From UBA8106 sp913052135 (GTDB taxonomy: Bacteria; Acidobacteriota; Vicinamibacteria; Vicinamibacterales; UBA823), in assembly GCA_913052135.1 (NCBI GenBank), contig CAJXDY010000055.1, positions 1-12,774 of the forward strand: 12,774 bases of DNA. Direction: 5' to 3'. The notes beneath the pieces were generated by a model. That model saw nothing but the letters and a program-made list of their open reading frames with translations. It was not told the DNA's origin and made no database searches. Both the position numbers and the translations under genes were made by a program. Positions within the stretch are counted from its first letter, which is position 1. The number at the start of each line of letters is the position of its first letter. This document shows, in pieces, positions 1 to 6,664 of the stretch.

Positions 1-538
1 TACTGGTTTCAAGCTCCACCCACGCTCCACGGTACGGTATCAACTTAGCATTACAAAGTTCGCGGCCGGTTGCAGGATCTGTCTTTGTTGTGAAATAAGC
101 ACCAGGTGAGCGAACCAACTGAGAAACAACAACTCGCTCTGCTCCATTAATGATGAATGTTCCATTTGTAGTCATCATCGGAAGGTCACCGAAGAAAAGT
201 GTCTGTTCCTTTACTTCTCCGGTTTCTTTAATTACAAGTTGAACCGTCACATAAAGCGGGGCGGAATAGGTGATCTCACGAGTTCTGCACTCTCGCTCAG
301 TATTTTTTGGTTTGCGAATCTCGTGACTTAAGAATTTTAGGTCAAATCGACCACCAGAAAAATCTTCAATTGGGGAGATTTCCTGAAGAAGTTCTTTTAA
401 TCCATCCGTCTTGAGCCAATAAAATGAATCAATTTGTACTTGCACAAGACTAGGAACATCAATATTGTTTGCGATGCTGTTGAACTCTTTGTAATCGGGC
501 TGTTGAGTTGGGGCTAATCTGTGATCAGCGATAACCAT
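1..538 (-). CDS. rpoB: DNA-directed RNA polymerase subunit beta, N-terminal part (runs off left edge)
   Basis: This is the first 179 codons of the beta subunit of RNA polymerase, the catalytic core subunit that with beta' forms the active centre and is the rifampicin target. Reading the minus strand from the ATG at 538-536 gives an uninterrupted frame to the window edge. Family hallmarks are SPIEDFSGG near residues 55-63, the ECRTREITYSAPLYV region near 83-97, GDLPMMTTNGTFIINGAERV near 118-135 and VVSQLVRSPGAYF near 137-149, matching the start of the protrusion and lobe region. The start is supported by a strong Shine-Dalgarno sequence (TTAGGAG, with GTGTGC between it and ATG). The style resembles Chloroflexota rpoB. 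No rplL/rplJ gene precedes it; the upstream neighbour is a divergent copper ATPase. The identification is essentially certain; the rest of the gene lies outside the window. Confidence 0.96.
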   Translation of the reverse strand, partial: MVIADHRLAPTQQPDYKEFNSIANNIDVPSLVQVQIDSFYWLKTDGLKELLQEISPIEDFSGGRFDLKFLSHEIRKPKNTERECRTREITYSAPLYVTVQLVIKETGEVKEQTLFFGDLPMMTTNGTFIINGAERVVVSQLVRSPGAYFTTKTDPATGRELCNAKLIPYRGAWVELETS

Positions 539-907
539 GCACACTCTCCTAAAAAGTGATAAGGACTTTGACTCGCGCGTGCGCATCTAATCTATAGAAC
601 TCAAGCGCGTGAGAACCCAAGTACGCACGGAACAAAATCCGCATGTGCTTTGGGTAATTTAGGGATTAAAAAATATGAACCAGATCGAAACGGAAGAAGA
701 TGGACATTTCTTGGACGACCTCGAATTTTAGGCCTATCTCTGCCTTGATGTCAATATATCCAGAGGGCCATTTAGGGACGCTCTTAACAGACCCTACTAT
801 ATCTATTGGATACAGTTGGCGAGGAGATTTTCGAACTTGTATGGTATATGGAGCCTAGAATAGCAATTAGAAATACATTCTAAGCTAACTGCTAGAGCTT
901 TACGAAA
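539..907. other. Divergent spacer between rpoB and the copper ATPase
   Basis: This 369-bp stretch holds no convincing gene. It is AT-rich compared with the copper ATPase that follows. It should contain the rpoB promoter and leader on the minus strand and the promoter for the copper ATPase on the plus strand. A TAGAAT at 856-861 is a possible plus-strand -10 box, with no good -35 at normal spacing. I see no clear CueR- or CsoR-type operator. A short frame of 18 codons at 675-731 begins ATG, with AGGG 10 nt upstream, and encodes an acidic peptide; I do not count it as a gene. An imperfect inverted repeat, CTCGCGCG at 572-579 and CGCGTGAG at 606-613, needs one G-U pair. Confidence 0.6.
591..620 (-). 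promoter_or_regulatory. Possible rpoB promoter
   Basis: On the minus strand, TATAGA (plus positions 591-596) could be a -10 box, with TTGGGT (615-620) as a weak -35 box 18 bp upstream. It would give a leader of about 45 nt before the rpoB ATG. The -10 is a fair match and the -35 matches only in its first half, so this is a guess from spacing and position. Confidence 0.25.
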
Positions 908-3352
908 TTGTTGAACGTCAATACCGAAACAGCTTCTCACGAGGAAGCCCAAAAACAGGTCTCAACCCTCACGTTCAGTGTTGGCGGAATGACCTGTGCG
1001 TCCTGCGTCCACCACGTCGGCAAGGCGCTGCGCGAGTTGCCGGGCGTAATCGAAGCAAACGTAAGCATCGGCACCGAGACTGCAACCGTCGAATTTACAT
1101 CCGCATCCGCGGTCGTCACCAAACCGGCGGTCCGGGCCGCGGTTTCAGGAGCCGGTTACTCGATTCGCGGCTTTGCCGATGAAGACGCGTCGATCTTTTC
1201 CGATGGCGACAAGGCCGTCCGAGAAGCTGAATTAAAGGGCACGCGCAACATGATGGCGTTCAGCCTAGCTGTCGCCACGTTGGTGATGGTCGCCATGAAC
1301 TATGCGTCGATCGAAGCCCTGTCGGGAATCTCTCCGACCGTGGCAAACGTTGTTTTCCTAGCCCTGACGACGCCGGTCCAGTTCTGGGCAGGATCACGTT
1401 TCTACCGCTCAGCCTGGAGCGCCGCACGTCTCCGCACTTCCAACATGAACACACTGGTGGCTATCGGCACTTCCACTGCCTATTTTTACAGTGTCGCGGT
1501 CACTATTATGCGTCCAGCGTTCGAAGGATCACTCACCTTTTCCAGTTCTGAGGCGGCGGTCGGCGGCAGTCATGCCACTGGCACATATTTTGATGTTTCC
1601 GCGGCGATTATCGGGCTGATTCTGCTGGGTCGCTGGCTCGAGGCCAGGGCTCGTGGAAGGACCTCCAACGCAATCAAGAAACTGATCGGCCTTCAGCCAT
1701 CGAACGCCATAGTGATCAAAGACGGCTCACCGATCGAGGTCAATATTGCCGAAGTTGAACCGGGCAACTTGATCGTTCTTCGACCGGGTGAACGTGTTCC
1801 GGTTGACGGAGAAATTTCGGAGGGCACTACCGCCATAGACGAATCGATGTTTACCGGAGAACCGGTGCCGGTCGAAAAACAGCCAGGTGACATCCTGTTT
1901 ACCGGAACCGTTAACGGCACGGGTTCAGTCCGATTCGTGGCTTCTGCAGTTGGGCGAGAAACGATATTGGCCGGAATCGTAAGGATGGTCCAGCAGGCGC
2001 AGTCGTCCCGCGCACCGATCGAGCACCTGGTGGACAAAGTGACAGCGCGTTTCGTGCCGGCTGTCCTGATCGTTGCGGTGCTAGTCTTCGCCATGTGGTC
2101 ATTCCTGGCTCCCGAGCCGGCAGTAATAAATGGACTGATGATAACTGTTGCGGTGCTCGTCATAGCGTGTCCGTGCGCACTTGGCCTCGCAACGCCGACC
2201 GCCATCATGGTCGGGATGGGCCGGGGAGCCTCGAACGGCATCCTCATTAGAAATGCCGATGCACTCGAACGCGCTCGCCAGATCGACACCGTGGTGTTCG
2301 ATAAGACCGGCACGCTGACCGAAGGAAAACCAGCGATCACGAGCGTCAATGCGTTTGGCGTCACAGAAATCGAATTGATTAGGCTAGCGGCTGCGGCCGA
2401 GTCGGGGTCCGAACACCCGCTCGCAGTGGCGGTTCTTGCTGAAGCGGCGATTCGCAATGTTGCGATTCCAGAAGCGTCTGGCATCAAGGCGACGCCGGGG
2501 CGCGGCATCTCGGCCTCGGTGGACAGCTCGACAATCCTTGTTGGCAGCCAATCGTTTATAAGTGATAACACCGACCCCTCGAGCAAGTTCACCGAAGCGG
2601 GGTTCAAACTCGCCGAAAAAGGTGAAACGGTCCTGGCCGTCGCGAGAAACGGCACATCTGTCGGGTTGATCGGTGTGTCGGATACGGTCAGGCCGGAAGC
2701 CAGCCGCGCTGTCGTAAGTCTGAAGTCCCGCGGAATCCACACCGTAATGCTGACCGGCGACAACCGCAAGACGGCAGAGAAAGTCGCCGCCGAAATCGGT
2801 ATCGACGAGATCATTGCGGAAGTGTTACCGGATGGCAAATCGGCCGAAATCTCCAGGCTTCACATGGGCGGTGCCACAGTAGCAATGGTTGGCGATGGGA
2901 TTAACGATGCACCAGCACTTGCGACTGCGGATGTAGGAATCGCAATCGGCAGCGGTACTGATATCGCCATCGAGGCCGCGGATGTGACGATTACTTCTGG
3001 CGATCCAAGCTTGGTCGCCGAGCTTATCGATCTCAGTCGCAGCACCATGCGTACGATCAAGCAAAACCTTTTCTGGGCTTTCTTCTACAACGTCATGTTG
3101 ATCCCGATCGCCGCCGGGGTTCTTTACCCGATATTCAGCGACGAGACAGTTCCTGGTTTCCTGCAGCCGGCCATCGGTCAGGTCGGCTTCTTAAACCCGA
3201 TCGTTGCTGCAGCCGCCATGGCCGTAAGCTCTGTAACCGTAGTAACAAACTCGCTGAGGCTCGGGAGAAAAACCTGGAAGCGAGGCATGACCGGACCGCC
3301 GACCACGCCCAAAGTTGGCATCCCGGTGCCGACAACGAACCAGACGGTTTAA
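908..3352 (+). CDS. copA: Cu+-exporting P1B-type ATPase (CopA family)
   Basis: A membrane pump that uses ATP to expel Cu(I) from the cytoplasm. The 814-residue protein has one N-terminal heavy-metal-associated domain with GMTCASC at 27-33 (metal-binding Cys30 and Cys33), then paired membrane helices near 113-133, 144-166, 180-200 and 228-245. The actuator-domain TGE is at 316-318, the CPC metal-transport motif at 421-423, the phosphorylated Asp465 in DKTGT, the nucleotide-binding His503-Pro504 in SEHPLA and GDGINDAP at 662-669. YN at 727-728 and MAVSS at 771-775 in the last helices are the Cu+-specific P1B-1 signature. Every catalytic motif is intact. The start is TTG at 908 (a second TTG follows at 911); an in-frame stop at 893-895 rules out a longer form, and the ribosome site is weak. 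Base composition is near 60% GC in hand-counted samples, well above neighbouring genes, suggesting transfer. A YHS-domain gene follows 88 nt downstream. Confidence 0.95.
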   Translation: MLNVNTETASHEEAQKQVSTLTFSVGGMTCASCVHHVGKALRELPGVIEANVSIGTETATVEFTSASAVVTKPAVRAAVSGAGYSIRGFADEDASIFSDGDKAVREAELKGTRNMMAFSLAVATLVMVAMNYASIEALSGISPTVANVVFLALTTPVQFWAGSRFYRSAWSAARLRTSNMNTLVAIGTSTAYFYSVAVTIMRPAFEGSLTFSSSEAAVGGSHATGTYFDVSAAIIGLILLGRWLEARARGRTSNAIKKLIGLQPSNAIVIKDGSPIEVNIAEVEPGNLIVLRPGERVPVDGEISEGTTAIDESMFTGEPVPVEKQPGDILFTGTVNGTGSVRFVASAVGRETILAGIVRMVQQAQSSRAPIEHLVDKVTARFVPAVLIVAVLVFAMWSFLAPEPAVINGLMITVAVLVIACPCALGLATPTAIMVGMGRGASNGILIRNADALERARQIDTVVFDKTGTLTEGKPAITSVNAFGVTEIELIRLAAAAESGSEHPLAVAVLAEAAIRNVAIPEASGIKATPGRGISASVDSSTILVGSQSFISDNTDPSSKFTEAGFKLAEKGETVLAVARNGTSVGLIGVSDTVRPEASRAVVSLKSRGIHTVMLTGDNRKTAEKVAAEIGIDEIIAEVLPDGKSAEISRLHMGGATVAMVGDGINDAPALATADVGIAIGSGTDIAIEAADVTITSGDPSLVAELIDLSRSTMRTIKQNLFWAFFYNVMLIPIAAGVLYPIFSDETVPGFLQPAIGQVGFLNPIVAAAAMAVSSVTVVTNSLRLGRKTWKRGMTGPPTTPKVGIPVPTTNQTV

Positions 3353-3440
3353 TATGCCCGGGAATTTGCCAGAACCAGAATTAAAACCCGGCAAAGACTG
3401 AGATTTCAATAATTCCGGAAGGACCAAAAGGAAAATCACG

Positions 3441-3641
3441 ATGAAAATCCCGTTTCTAAGCAGTAAATCCGAAACCTCGACGGACCCCGTTTGCGGCATG
3501 AGCGTCAACACATCCAACCCCCCGGGCGGTGTATCCACACATAACCGCGAGGTCTACTACTTCTGCGGGCCAGGTTGCAGGGTTGCATTTGAAAAGGACC
3601 CCGAGGGTTACATCTCGGGAGAAAAATCGATACAGATGTAG
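3441..3641 (+). CDS. YHS-domain small metal-binding protein
   Basis: A 66-residue protein made almost wholly of one YHS domain, a small Cys-containing metal-binding module often fused to or encoded beside copper and heavy-metal ATPases. Visible hallmarks are DPVCGM at 15-20 (Cys18), YYFCGPGC at 39-46 (Cys42 and Cys46), then the Phe50...Asp-Pro...Tyr57 end of the domain. No signal peptide or membrane helix is seen, so it should be cytoplasmic. The ATG is preceded by AAGGA 8 nt upstream, a good ribosome site. It lies 88 nt after copA on the same strand and shares its higher GC, so it is probably part of the same copper unit. Likely role, by inference: handing metal to the pump or buffering it. 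Its precise function is not known from sequence. Confidence 0.85.
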   Translation: MKIPFLSSKSETSTDPVCGMSVNTSNPPGGVSTHNREVYYFCGPGCRVAFEKDPEGYISGEKSIQM

Positions 3642-3647
3642 ACTATT

Positions 3648-3669
3648 TAGAGATTTTCACTCATCTCTA
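3648..3669 (+). terminator. Weak hairpin after the YHS gene
   Basis: TAGAGAT (3648-3654) and ATCTCTA (3663-3669) form a perfect 7-bp stem with an 8-nt loop, starting 6 nt after the YHS stop. The stem is AT-rich and no real T-tract follows (TTCAAT). It may attenuate transcription of the copper unit before the glutaredoxin gene, but it is not a strong terminator. Confidence 0.3.
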
Positions 3670-3738
3670 TTCAATCACGATCATGATGCACAGAATCTAA
3701 CCAACGACAATTTCAAAAACATTTAATCAGGAATTTAA

Positions 3739-3996
3739 ATGCCCAAAATTGAACCTCCAGCGGCTGACGGCCTAGCTATCGTTTACACACACCCCACATG
3801 TGGTTATTGCGACTTACTCAAGGAAGATCTAACGAAGGACAACATTGCCTACCGTGAGATAGACGTCTCGAAACAACCTGAAAAATGGACAGAGGTAGAA
3901 CGACTTTCAGGTGGCGATAAAATCACACCGGTAATGGTTACGGCAAAAGGTCAAGTGGAGATCGGTTACAAAGGTATTGGCTGTAATTACGGATAA
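3739..3996 (+). CDS. Glutaredoxin-like thioredoxin-fold protein
   Basis: An 85-residue protein of glutaredoxin size. The redox motif is C21-G-Y-C24, directly after the first beta strand (AIVYTHPTCGYCD), and the cis-proline motif TPVMV lies at 63-67, with Pro64 facing the active site. The strand IAYREIDVSKQP at 36-47 matches the second beta strand of glutaredoxins. The C-terminus is short and ends IGCNYG, where family members usually have a conserved GG turn and a last helix, so the final helix is missing or much reduced. It should act in thiol-disulfide exchange in the cytoplasm with glutathione, mycothiol or another thiol; the CGYC site resembles NrdH/mycoredoxin-type proteins. ATG 3739 has AGGA 6 nt upstream. 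It follows the copper genes on the same strand after 97 nt, but its lower GC suggests an older chromosomal gene rather than part of the copper block. Confidence 0.82.
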   Translation: MPKIEPPAADGLAIVYTHPTCGYCDLLKEDLTKDNIAYREIDVSKQPEKWTEVERLSGGDKITPVMVTAKGQVEIGYKGIGCNYG

Positions 3997-4039
3997 TTCC
4001 TTGATCCCCTGATTATGGTTCCCATACCCTTGCAGGCTG

Positions 4040-4069
4040 TTGACTGACCTTAGGTTGCAGCCGTACTCT
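4040..4069 (+). promoter_or_regulatory. Possible promoter of tRNA-Asp
   Basis: TTGACT (4040-4045) matches the -35 box in five of six bases. After an 18-bp spacer comes TACTCT (4064-4069), a poor -10 box. A start near 4076 would place the tRNA about 20 nt downstream, a normal distance. The -35 is good, the -10 is weak. Confidence 0.35.
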
Positions 4070-4096
4070 CAATATCAGCGGTTAATTCTGCGACAA

Positions 4097-4173
4097 GGTC
4101 CCGTGGTGTAGCGGCCTAACACGCCTCCCTGTCAAGGAGGAGATCGGCAGTTCGAATCTGCTCGGGATCGCCA
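4097..4173 (+). tRNA. tRNA-Asp (anticodon GUC)
   Basis: The full cloverleaf can be folded by eye. Acceptor arm: GGTCCCG (4097-4103) pairs with CGGGATC, followed by discriminator G and an encoded CCA at 4171-4173. The D stem is GTGT/ACAC. The anticodon stem is CCTCC/GGAGG around loop CTGTCAA, with anticodon GTC, which reads Asp codons. The T arm is GGCAG-TTCGAAT-CTGCT with one G-U pair. The CCA end is genomically encoded. It stands alone, followed at once by an intrinsic terminator, so it is probably a single-gene unit. Confidence 0.97.
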
Positions 4174-4186
4174 TTAAAATACAAAG

Positions 4187-4217
4187 AAAGCCCTCGGTGA
4201 TACACCGAGGGCTTTTT
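4187..4217 (+). terminator. Strong rho-independent terminator after tRNA-Asp
   Basis: AAAGCCCTCGGTG (4187-4199), loop ATA, and CACCGAGGGCTTT (4203-4215) form a perfect 13-bp, GC-rich stem ending in a run of five T (4213-4217). It begins 14 nt after the tRNA CCA end and isolates the tRNA from the hydrolase gene downstream. Confidence 0.93.
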
Positions 4218-4252
4218 GAATAATTCCGCATCACCTATCGGAAGCCTTTTGT

Positions 4253-4283
4253 TGAGCTCAATGGCAAAAAAGTGTAGAGCTCA
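4253..4283 (+). repeat. Repeated GAGCTCA upstream of the lactamase-fold gene
   Basis: GAGCTCA occurs at 4254-4260 (inside the 8-bp palindrome TGAGCTCA, 4253-4260) and again at 4277-4283, 23 bp apart, about two helical turns. This lies 36-66 nt before the start codon of the hydrolase, where a regulator could bind. The element is short and may be chance. Confidence 0.3.
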
Positions 4284-4318
4284 CATAACCCATAAAAAGT
4301 GTTCGCAATTAACACAAA

Positions 4319-5197
4319 ATGCCAGCATCCTCTTACAACACACTCCAAATAGGCGATGTCCACATCACCGGACTCACTGATGGCAGCATCACGTTCGACC
4401 CCAGAATCTTATTCCCCGAAACTCCACTCGAGGCGTGGTCACCGTTTCACGACAGATTCCCTGAGTACTTTGAAGGTCAATATTTTCGAAACAACTTGGG
4501 ATCTTTTGTTCTAACTTCAAACAACCAGCGAGTAGTAACAGATTCAGGCTTTGGACCCCATGGCGACATGATCGGATATCCAGCTCCGGGAGAACTAATT
4601 AAAGACTTTGAACGAAACGGCATAGGGCTAGACACCATCAACACCGTTTTTCTCACGCACTTACACGGGGATCATGTCGGGTGGAACCTACGCGAGGACC
4701 TGCCAGAAAGACCAATCACCTTCCCCAACGCCCGCTATCAGGTTCATCAAGCCGATTGGAATCATTTCACGAGCAAAGAACTATTGAATGATCCTGAAGG
4801 AAGTGAAACCACGCTAAGAAGCGTAGTACCACTGGAGGAACAAGGAGTGCTGGATCTAATGGACGGCGAGACAGAACTAGCTCCCGGGATTACCGCATTC
4901 CCAACACCAGGTCATACTCCCGGTCACATGAGCCTGCTAATCGCCTCCGGCAATAAACGAGCATTACTTGTAGGCGACATACTCGGCTCACCAATGCAGG
5001 CAACTGAAACTGATTACCGTTACACCCCCGATTGGAACGCGGAAATGGGAATTCAAGCTCGTAAATCTATTCTTGATCGAGCCGAAAATGACAATGCTAT
5101 TGTCATTGGAAGCCATCTAAGCTACCCAGGGTGGGGCACCATGATACGGTGGGACGGTCGAAGGTATTGGCAAGCATTGTCATCTCCAAAGGCCTGA
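4319..5197 (+). CDS. Metallo-beta-lactamase-fold hydrolase
   Basis: A 292-residue soluble hydrolase of the metallo-beta-lactamase superfamily, which uses one or two metal ions (usually zinc) to cleave lactones, thioesters or similar bonds. The signature HLHGDH is at 114-119 (His114, His116, Asp118, His119). The next ligands are His199 in TPGHTPGH (196-203), Asp220 in LLVGD and His266 in GSHL, so both metal sites look complete. The arrangement, with an N-terminal DGSITFDP segment and a SNNQRVVTDSGFG strand near 67-79, resembles the lactonase-like branch rather than true beta-lactamases. No signal peptide is seen. ATG 4319 has no recognisable ribosome site; an in-frame alternative is not obvious. 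The gene has its own spacers on both sides (145 nt after the tRNA, 207 nt before the amidohydrolase). Substrate cannot be told from sequence. Confidence 0.9.
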   Translation: MPASSYNTLQIGDVHITGLTDGSITFDPRILFPETPLEAWSPFHDRFPEYFEGQYFRNNLGSFVLTSNNQRVVTDSGFGPHGDMIGYPAPGELIKDFERNGIGLDTINTVFLTHLHGDHVGWNLREDLPERPITFPNARYQVHQADWNHFTSKELLNDPEGSETTLRSVVPLEEQGVLDLMDGETELAPGITAFPTPGHTPGHMSLLIASGNKRALLVGDILGSPMQATETDYRYTPDWNAEMGIQARKSILDRAENDNAIVIGSHLSYPGWGTMIRWDGRRYWQALSSPKA

Positions 5198-5333
5198 TCG
5201 ACGGAAAGTTCCATCCTGAAACGACCTTTACCGATACATACCATGGCTACTGTTGTAACTATTGAAATCCCTCAATAATCTCAATGCATATGAAAAGAAT
5301 GGTGCATAAATTATTGTTCACTACATGCGGTTA

Positions 5334-5345
5334 GCAATTAATTGC
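5334..5345. promoter_or_regulatory. 12-bp palindrome upstream of the amidohydrolase gene
   Basis: GCAATTAATTGC is a perfect 12-bp palindrome, 59 nt before the amidohydrolase ATG. TTGTTC at 5314-5319 with ATTAAT at 5337-5342 (17-bp spacer) could be a weak promoter whose -10 lies inside the palindrome, which would suit a repressor site. Both readings are tentative; no homologous site was seen elsewhere in the window. Confidence 0.35.
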
Positions 5346-5404
5346 GGTATACAGAAGCGCAATAAAAAATCCTTACGTTCTACAGCGAAATTCCTAGTAA
5401 ACCT

Positions 5405-6664
5405 ATGACAAAAAAGAGTATTTTCAAAGCCAAGCGTGTTGCAGATGAAAATGTTTCAGCATGGTTGGATGATCACACGATAGTGGTGGAAAACGGTCTA
5501 ATTACCGCAGTCGAGCCAGCTTCTAATATTTCAGGTGCCAACGAATCGTACGAAGTTTTCGATCTCGGTGATGTCTCGATTCTACCCGGACTTGTTGATG
5601 CTCATTCGCACATGCACTGCAGCGCCACACCTGAAGCACAAACGCTCGCGCTAACTGAAAACATCCAACAGTTAACAATCCGAGCCACTAACAACATGCG
5701 GAAAGCTGTGCTTGCGGGGGTCACAACTATTCGCGATCTAGGCTCACGAAATGAAGTTGCTTTCCAAGTCCGAGAGATGATCGACAACGGCCATGTTCCA
5801 GGACCGAGGCTATTACTCGCAGGCACTCCTATCACTATTACAGCCGGGCATTGTTGGTTCTTCGGCACCGAGGCTGATACAGAAGACCAAGTTCGACAAG
5901 CAGTTCGAACGCAATTGAAACTTGGTGCAAACGTGATCAAGATGATGGCAACAGGAGGAATGTTCACGCCAACAGCAAATCCAAGGAAACCACAATATTC
6001 CGTTAAGGTTTTAAAAGCCGCTGTTGAAGAAGCACACAGGATAAATATTCCAATCGTCACACATACTCTCTCCGCTCAGGGAGTTAGAAATGTTGTCGAG
6101 GCGGGCGTGGATCACCTAATTCATTCACGTTGGTATCACGCAGATCCCACCCAAGGATTAGATTACGATTCCACAACTGTCGAAAAAATGGTCGCCCAAG
6201 GTCAATGGGTAGACCCGACCATCGGACACCATCTACTGGGTCAAGAAGCCAAAGAAAGAGGTGAACCTGGACCAAGTGATCCGCATTGGTCTGTTTCGAG
6301 CACAGTCGTTGAGGAACACGAACACATCAATACACTCAATAAAATGCATGACGCTGGTGTTAGGTTTACAACCGGCCTCGACATGGGCATGCCATACGGT
6401 ACACACGATCGATCATGCGCAAATGCCTGGGCATTCGTTGAAACTCTTGGATGGCCTAATTGGAAAGCAATACATGCTAATACGGCCGGAACTGCCGAAG
6501 CTCTGGGCATAAACAAAGAAGTCGGACAACTCAAAAAGGGACAGGTTGCGGACATTGCGGCGTTCAGTGGCGATCCATCCAAAGAGATACGCGATATGGA
6601 CTGCGCGTCGACGGTCGTAAAGTCAGGTCAGGTCATTAAATTAAATGACAAGGTCCTCGTTTAA
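5405..6664 (+). CDS. Metal-dependent amidohydrolase (imidazolonepropionase/prolidase-like)
   Basis: A 419-residue cytoplasmic hydrolase of the amidohydrolase superfamily. An N-terminal beta-sandwich (about 1-60) leads into a TIM barrel and returns at about 370-419 (KKGQVADIAAF). Metal ligands are recognisable in order: His67 and His69 in DAHSH, Lys180 in NVIKMMATGG (the likely carboxylated lysine bridging two metals), His221 in IVTHTLSAQG, His241 in DHLIHS and Asp327 in TTGLDMG. The ATGG lysine motif is typical of the branch that includes Sgx9260-like Xaa-Pro and N-acyl-amino-acid dipeptidases often annotated as imidazolonepropionase-related. HutI itself is unlikely, since no hut genes are nearby. 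Natural substrates are probably small amides, dipeptides or acylated amino acids. No ribosome site is visible before ATG 5405. The stop (6662-6664) directly abuts that of the convergent dehydratase. Confidence 0.9.
   Translation: MTKKSIFKAKRVADENVSAWLDDHTIVVENGLITAVEPASNISGANESYEVFDLGDVSILPGLVDAHSHMHCSATPEAQTLALTENIQQLTIRATNNMRKAVLAGVTTIRDLGSRNEVAFQVREMIDNGHVPGPRLLLAGTPITITAGHCWFFGTEADTEDQVRQAVRTQLKLGANVIKMMATGGMFTPTANPRKPQYSVKVLKAAVEEAHRINIPIVTHTLSAQGVRNVVEAGVDHLIHSRWYHADPTQGLDYDSTTVEKMVAQGQWVDPTIGHHLLGQEAKERGEPGPSDPHWSVSSTVVEEHEHINTLNKMHDAGVRFTTGLDMGMPYGTHDRSCANAWAFVETLGWPNWKAIHANTAGTAEALGINKEVGQLKKGQVADIAAFSGDPSKEIRDMDCASTVVKSGQVIKLNDKVLV

Noticed and set aside
675..731. 18-codon frame with an acidic product in the rpoB-copA spacer
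   Set aside because: ATG has AGGG 10 nt upstream, but the peptide is too short to judge, has no known family and no neighbouring terminator or regulation to support it.
1693..2838. Long minus-strand open frame of 381 codons inside copA
   Set aside because: It lies wholly opposite the intact copper ATPase, has low-complexity Ser/Thr/Ala-rich translation and no recognisable domain; GC-rich genes often give such antisense frames.
3355..3400. Inverted repeats CCGGG/CCCGG and TTTGCC/GGCAAA after copA
   Set aside because: They are 5-6 bp with loops near 20 nt, exclude one another and have no T-tract; not a convincing terminator.
3529..3726. 65-codon plus-strand frame overlapping the YHS gene
   Set aside because: It is the same DNA in another frame; the YHS frame has a recognised domain and a good ribosome site.
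4097..4173. tRNA-Asp as an integration site for the copper block
   Set aside because: No duplicate of the tRNA 3' end, no integrase and the tRNA lies downstream with the glutaredoxin gene between.
6241..6582. Minus-strand 113-codon frame within the amidohydrolase
   Set aside because: Shadow of the real gene, Ser/Pro/Ala-rich translation without domain signature.
5405..6664. Annotation as HutI imidazolonepropionase
   Set aside because: The metal-lysine motif and overall layout point to the broader prolidase-like amidohydrolase branch, and there are no hut genes.
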